The notes under the pieces: generated by a model
Told to the model about the DNA's origin: nothing
Seen by the model: only the letters and a program-made list of their open reading frames with translations
The model's database searches: none
Translations under genes and position numbers: made by a program
Assembly (NCBI GenBank): GCA_949987565.1
Contig: OX465115.1
Coordinates: forward strand, 6,722,566-6,786,565
Direction: 5' to 3'
Source of the DNA: Luidia sarsii
Lineage: Eukaryota; Echinodermata; Asteroidea; Paxillosida; Luidiidae
Length of the DNA: 64,000 nucleotides
Part shown: positions 58,854-64,000 of the stretch, piece by piece
How the letters are laid out: every line of letters starts with the position of its first letter
Numbering within the stretch: the first letter of the stretch is position 1

Positions 58854-60475
58854 GTAAGTGGTTCGCTGATAAATGTCGTCCCTTTAGATTAGTCTTTTAT
58901 TAAATTTTACGCGGCTACCCATCAATAAAGATCTATCTTAAATAACGCTTTTAGATTGAAAACGTCCTACATGAGAATGTTTGAAAGTGGTGGATACGGG
59001 ACGTTTTTGCTGGGTGGAGATTCTTATCGAATTTGTTCGGTCTGAGGACCAGACTGCAACACATTGCTATCTAAGGGTGGCTTTTAATCTAGGGTCCTCT
59101 TCATTATCTTATTCTCAATATGATACCGATTGAAGTACCATGCTCCATCTAGAATAAAATTAAGGCACTCATCTTGTGCGGAAAAATAAGCGATATTGTA
59201 ATATACCCACAATAGCCCGTTGGTAGTTGCAGTATTGACAGACTGTGCGTTCAGTATAGGAAACTATAGAAGTATTTGAAAATCAGATTGTGCCAGCATA
59301 TATCTACTAAATTTTGGGAACGCGATGTACAGAAATACAAATTATCTTAAGTTTAAATGAATCGGTATTGCTATAAAACCAAGCGTGTCTATCCTTTCTG
59401 TAACCAGAAATTCCTTATTTAGGACAAAAACGCGTAATTTTGGTCCAAATATTGTGCGGCCCAATTTAGAGACGAATGTACTATGTCCATATACAGAATG
59501 TATGTGTATTGGGACGCCGGGTGTTGGTGTAACTGGTATCTTTTATTGCATCTTTTATTATTGGTTGGTTGGGTGGGTGGAACGGCACTAAGGCATGCCA
59601 GACCACACCAACCCAGACCAACACTGCCTAAGGGGGTATCTAAGAGGGGTTACAGTTCACTCTTAAAACAAGGTTACATAAAACAAACTCTTTACTAAAA
59701 TGGGGCACCCCTTTATATTTTTAGTCAACCTTGAGGTCGTAAACTTGCATGTGCCCTGCATTGTCTCCATTGTCGATCAGTCGCAAATACCGTAATATTG
59801 TATACGTAGTAGCACAATCCAGTTCCAATCCTGTAGGGCAATCCAGTTCCAAGCAGTTTTTCTTGGGAAGGGGGTTCTCATTACATTATGGCAAAATGGG
59901 TACTACCAAACACAAGCCCAGCCCTTAACCCAAACACGAGCCATCCCCAAAAACCGAGCCCAACTCCAAGTCTAAGCCCAGTCCCAAAACCAAGCACAGC
60001 CCCAAAGTCTTTGGGCGCGTTAGTCATAATGTTCAACCATTAACTACCACATTATATACATACATATATTCATTTATATACATACATATATATGGCATCA
60101 AAACATGCTTTTGATAATCCCACCAGGATCCCTCTCTACACTACATCAGCCCCACTCCCAGTTGGAATCCCGCAGTCTCCTCAAGACGAACAGAGTACAC
60201 TGTTCGAAACGTCGAGTCCCTCTGGTTCTTTTCAGAACCACACATACTCACAAAAGAGAATTTACATGGTGTCACCGCAAACCTATTTATCCTGATTATC
60301 AGATAAAAACAATATTTGAAATCTGGCTGCAGTAGTTATAGAACCAAACACACTGCATGCAGCTTTTCAAATTTCATTATCAAAATGAAGAAAAAATGTT
60401 TTCGTCGGTATTTGTCCTTTTTTTCGACTGATCAGTCGGCTTTTCCTTTCTTTTTTGAATCCATTTTCTGCAAAG
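58854..60475 (+). other. Copy I intron
   Basis: Reverse-complement copy of the E intron without the LINE (empty site near 60050-60075) and without the MITE (empty site near 59025). C-rich tract at 59905-60010. Confidence 0.7.
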
Positions 60476-61350
60476 ATCCCTCAGTAACTACAGTTTACCA
60501 TCCAACGCAAGCGACCGCCTTGAACGAGTGTCGCCAGAAAGGCCAGCATCTGTGTGAGCTGTGGGAACTGGAGGCAGAGAACGTAACAACGCTGAGCCAG
60601 CACATCTCCTTGTGGTACGCCGTACCTGACAGCCAGGTCATCTTGATTGGCAGCGTGGTAAGCTATCATGGACTACCGGTAACAAGTCCCTCTATGGGCG
60701 TCTGCTGCTTAGGAGCGTTCATCAACCCCCAGGATCCCTATCAAACATTCGCTTTTCACCATATTGACGACCGCGATGGAATGAAGAATTCATGTTCTGA
60801 ACTGGGAGCGCATCTGTGCACGCTTCCCGAAATCAAAGCGGCATACTTACGAGGATACCGTCTTGAAGAGTGGCTTCATTTTGCAATTCCAAAACGTGAT
60901 ACGAAGTTGTACAGCAATGGATGCGGTCATTACGTAGACAACGAATGCTATTAGGGGATTGTGGTAAATACACCCCGACCTTATGCACAGATGCGCGTTT
61001 GCTGCTGTCCGAATCTGTACAAAGCACAACCTATGAATCCCAAGTATCCCATAATAACCGTTGAGGTGTTCAGTGTGTCCGACCGAAATGGTATGCTAAG
61101 TCGCTGCTCAGCACTGTCCGCTCACCTCTGCACTCTGGATGAGCTGAAAGCGGCATACCTGGGAGGCTATCGTCAGCCAATTCACGACTGGCTTTACTTT
61201 GAGTTACCAGGGCGAGATGTCATTATTTTTGAAGACGGTTGCGGTCCTTATAGCTCAGATCCCACAGAATGTTACGATGGCATTGTAGTTAATACACCAC
61301 GGCCACCTCCACGAGCACGTGCATACTGCTGCAAGGAATGTTGTTGTTGA
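60476..61350 (+). pseudogene. Copy I exon 2: one nonsense codon
   Basis: E-type exon 2, open except for TAG at 60952-60954 in module 2 (NECY followed by stop where E has Glu). Everything else, including module 3 (DGCGPYSSD, CCKECCC end), is intact. With a headless exon 1 it cannot make the family protein, but it remains a possible donor for conversion of E-type genes. Confidence 0.85.
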
Positions 61351-63876
61351 ATGTTGAATGTTGTTGACAGTCAAACACACGGAAAGGTCAGTTTACAAAT
61401 GTTGACTCATTACAACTCTGTAGGAATCCGTGTGAAAAGTCTAATTTGACACGTTTATACTACAAATGCGATATAAACAATCAAAACTAAAAACATGAAG
61501 TAAAAGAAGTTGTTTAACCATGTTCATGTTTGAATATTTCACGTCATATGTAAATTTGAAACCCCAATTTTGTCGCTTAAACTTATTAATCTCGAAATTG
61601 ATTTTTTGCTAAGTAAACCCCAAACGTCATGTCGTAAGGACATTGAAGATATAATGGTAATTTTCATTCATTCGATTATTGATGCATTAATACATTGCAC
61701 TACTTATTTTGTTCTAATTGTTTTAAATGTTTTACCTGTAACAAAACTTACATGTAAATTAGCTTTTTGATCATTATGTTTTGTTTATTATTTGGTAAAC
61801 TGTTAGATACGCCAATTGTAACCATAACGTATTCATGACAAATCATTGACCATTATGTAAAATGTATCAATTGGTAAAATATAGATATTCTTTAATGACA
61901 GTACTTAATAGTTATTTAGTTTGTTTATCCAATAATAAATTTGAGAAAGCTCCCACTAGGATCGAAACGTCAGGCCCTCTATTAACTTTTGAGATTCAGG
62001 TTTCGCAGGTCATTTTAGTCAGTGAACAGTTTGAAGCAGTTTTTTGTATTTGCCTCTAATATTTTATTGAGTCATGTTATCATTTCTTAATGGACAAGGG
62101 TTGGACCCATACCTTTTTATTCAAATTTATCCATATTTATATTTGCCAAGATGTACTAATACATCTAATAAGAAGAGTAGAAAAGATAAAGAAAAGTATG
62201 GGGCTACAAAGTATTCAAGATTACCTGAAAACATAGATACAAATTGATTTTCCATCTAAAAAGGGATAACATTCATTGAATTACCTAAATCAGCCACCTG
62301 ATTTGTACAGGTAATTTTCAGCAGTACAATTATATTCGGAGCTTTGTCGATTGGCTTAGTTAACGTTGGCTTAGCTAAAGTTAACGTTTAAGGTTTAAAG
62401 GTTTTCTCTCTGTTTAAGGTATTCTCCCTGCCTATTAGAAAGGTCCTGCTGGGATCGAAACGTCAGGCCCACTAAATTTTAAGTTTGCATAGCGCATAGG
62501 AAAGTCACGCGAAAGGCTTATAAAAAGGGGAATTAATTGCGTAGCATTTTACTCATACGGACAACCTAAATGGGGTTAGGGGCGTGCATGTAAAACCGAG
62601 GTAAGACTTCTGTTATTCATGTATATTGCAGTTAAATTAAATCAGCAATACTAAATTTAGATAAATAAGTATGTAACTAGTTCATACCAGCAGGGGTATA
62701 TGAAAGCAACACTGAGATTGTTATTTATTTCTGTAACGTACTTTTTCGTGATAGCTAATGGTGTATATTTTTACTTATAATGACCTTTTAATGACTTGAT
62801 AACTAACCCTGATTCTCCGCACCTTTAATCTCTTCAGATTTTGGGGCTGTAATGTCATACAATTCTAATAATTATCTATAAAATTACTGATGTCTCTTGT
62901 GTACTATAATGTGCAGTCCACAAGTGTTTTTGCTTAATATTATCAATCAAGTCTTAAAAAGCTGTAAAAAATCGTTGTATCATTTTTTTTCGGCAGTGAA
63001 TATTTGGAAATCGAGTATTGATTAATCGTTAGACTTTTATTGTTGGACTTGCACCATTTAAGTACAAATGTTATCATTGCAGTTTTCATTAACAATCATT
63101 TCAATGTTATATTATCATATGCTATGAACTATTTGAAAGATTTATTAATTAGAATAAGTGCTATTCCTATCTAAAACCCCTATATTTTGGTTCTACCACA
63201 ATATTTATTTCTAAAGCATCTAAATAATAGAGCAGTTAACCAAAATAGGCCTATATGGTTTTTCTCTCCGCAGATTTCCTTTAAAGTATTGTCTCGTGAC
63301 ACTTTCTTTTTTAAATGCATTTTTCTAAACATCAATACGGGTTCACAAGACCAGCCATTGTTTTGCTACTGTGAAATTTTAAAGATAAATATTTACGCCA
63401 AACCAGCAGACATATACAAAAATCGTGGGCGGCTGCGTTGAATTACTCCACGGCCTCTGTCAGGGAACGACCTTAACAATTCAAAGCCTGTGGTTATTGA
63501 ACCCACACTCTGCCAATATCATTTTCTCCCAAAGCAAAGGAGGCTGGCAGGTTATTAAAACGGCCCTTCAGTTATTGACATCGCGTATAATTTGGCTGAC
63601 TTTTACCGCGCAGGCAAATAATGTCGATATGTTTTCGTGCCACCTTGGTGAATTTGTCATCAGAAAATCTGGCGGCTGGCTTATTTCAGTCCACAGGCTC
63701 TGCCAGAGAACAACGTTGCCAATTCATTTCCAGTAAATATCAAATCAATACTCCAATAATTGGCACCGCCCCTAATATGTCTGACCTAAACCGTTAATAT
63801 AGATGTAAATAGTGTTGATGAGTATCCACGCCAACTTGCTGGCGTTTAAAATCAAATTCCTGGGTCGTTGGCTCTT
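61351..63876. other. Intergenic DNA between I and J
   Basis: Reverse-complement copy of 19260-21761. Penelope-like terminal pieces at 61941-61979 and 62431-62472. Open frames near 63187-63736 are copies of those in the D upstream block and are not supported as genes. Confidence 0.55.
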
Positions 63877-64000
63877 AACACGGGAGGGAGTCTACCGTTG
63901 ACCATTGTAGTCTTTACAACAGTGAAGAGAGAGAGGGGGCTGAGTCGGCAACATTTCGCGCTTGGAGCCATTACCTTGCTCTCTGGTCTCTAACGATGGG
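63877..64000 (+). pseudogene. Copy J: start of a D-type exon 1, cut by the window end
   Basis: Matches the upstream block of D and ends with ATGGG at 63996-64000, the same ATG that is out of frame in D. The downstream part lies outside the window, so its state is not known; pseudogene status is inferred from D and D'. Confidence 0.5.

Overview
This window is nuclear DNA from an animal. It has spliced genes with consensus donors, TATA promoters, fragments of Penelope-like and LINE retroelements, a MITE and intronic minisatellites. The style (AT-rich, frequent TAGGCCTA-type words, secreted Cys-rich multigene arrays) suggests a marine invertebrate, perhaps an echinoderm, but that is a guess and no species can be named.

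The whole window is one expanding gene family. The basic gene has two exons. Exon 1 (208 coding nt, 69 codons + 1 nt) encodes a hydrophobic signal sequence and a short linker. After an intron of 2.2-2.5 kb, exon 2 (about 875-890 nt) encodes three tandem Cys-rich modules of about 85 residues. Their shared pattern is C-x5-HLC, then L-x-E-L-x-A-A-Y-L-x-G-Y-R, W, P-x-R-D, DGCG-x-Y, C-Y-x-G, N-T-P-R-P and R-V-x-C-C. The first module is a shortened variant. I do not recognise this module as a named family. The predicted products are secreted proteins of 360-365 aa.

Layout (my own letters): A (+, 150-3748, intact); B (+, pseudogene); C (+, intact exon 2 behind a dead exon 1); D (-, orphan dead exon 1 near 19 kb); E (-, 25079-21762, intact); F (-, pseudogene near 28.5-29.2 kb). 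This set is then repeated: G (+, 32813-36408, intact, copy of A); H (+, copy of C; there is no B); D' (-, 45.4-45.7 kb); E' (-, 51547-48249, intact); F' (-, pseudogene). From 58699 to the end, the E-to-D block reappears inverted: I (+, pseudogene) and J (+, start of a D-type exon 1 cut by the window edge).

The window therefore holds four apparently complete genes (A, G, E, E'), two open exon-2 cassettes without a working local exon 1 (C, H) and seven broken copies (B, D, D', F, F', I, J). Promoters are built from about three tandem 200-270 bp modules, each ending in a TATA/start-site-like segment. Mosaic sequence in B exon 2 and in G exon 1 points to gene conversion and unequal crossing-over. 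The residue after DGCG in modules 2 and 3 is hypervariable and differs even between nearly identical duplicates. Mobile DNA includes a Penelope-like element (GIY-YIG C-terminus near 57.2 kb, many short terminal pieces carrying GACGTTTCGATC, and three 5'-truncated copies with perfect 13-bp target duplications), a 612-bp LINE 3' fragment, a 183-bp MITE and a possible solo LTR.
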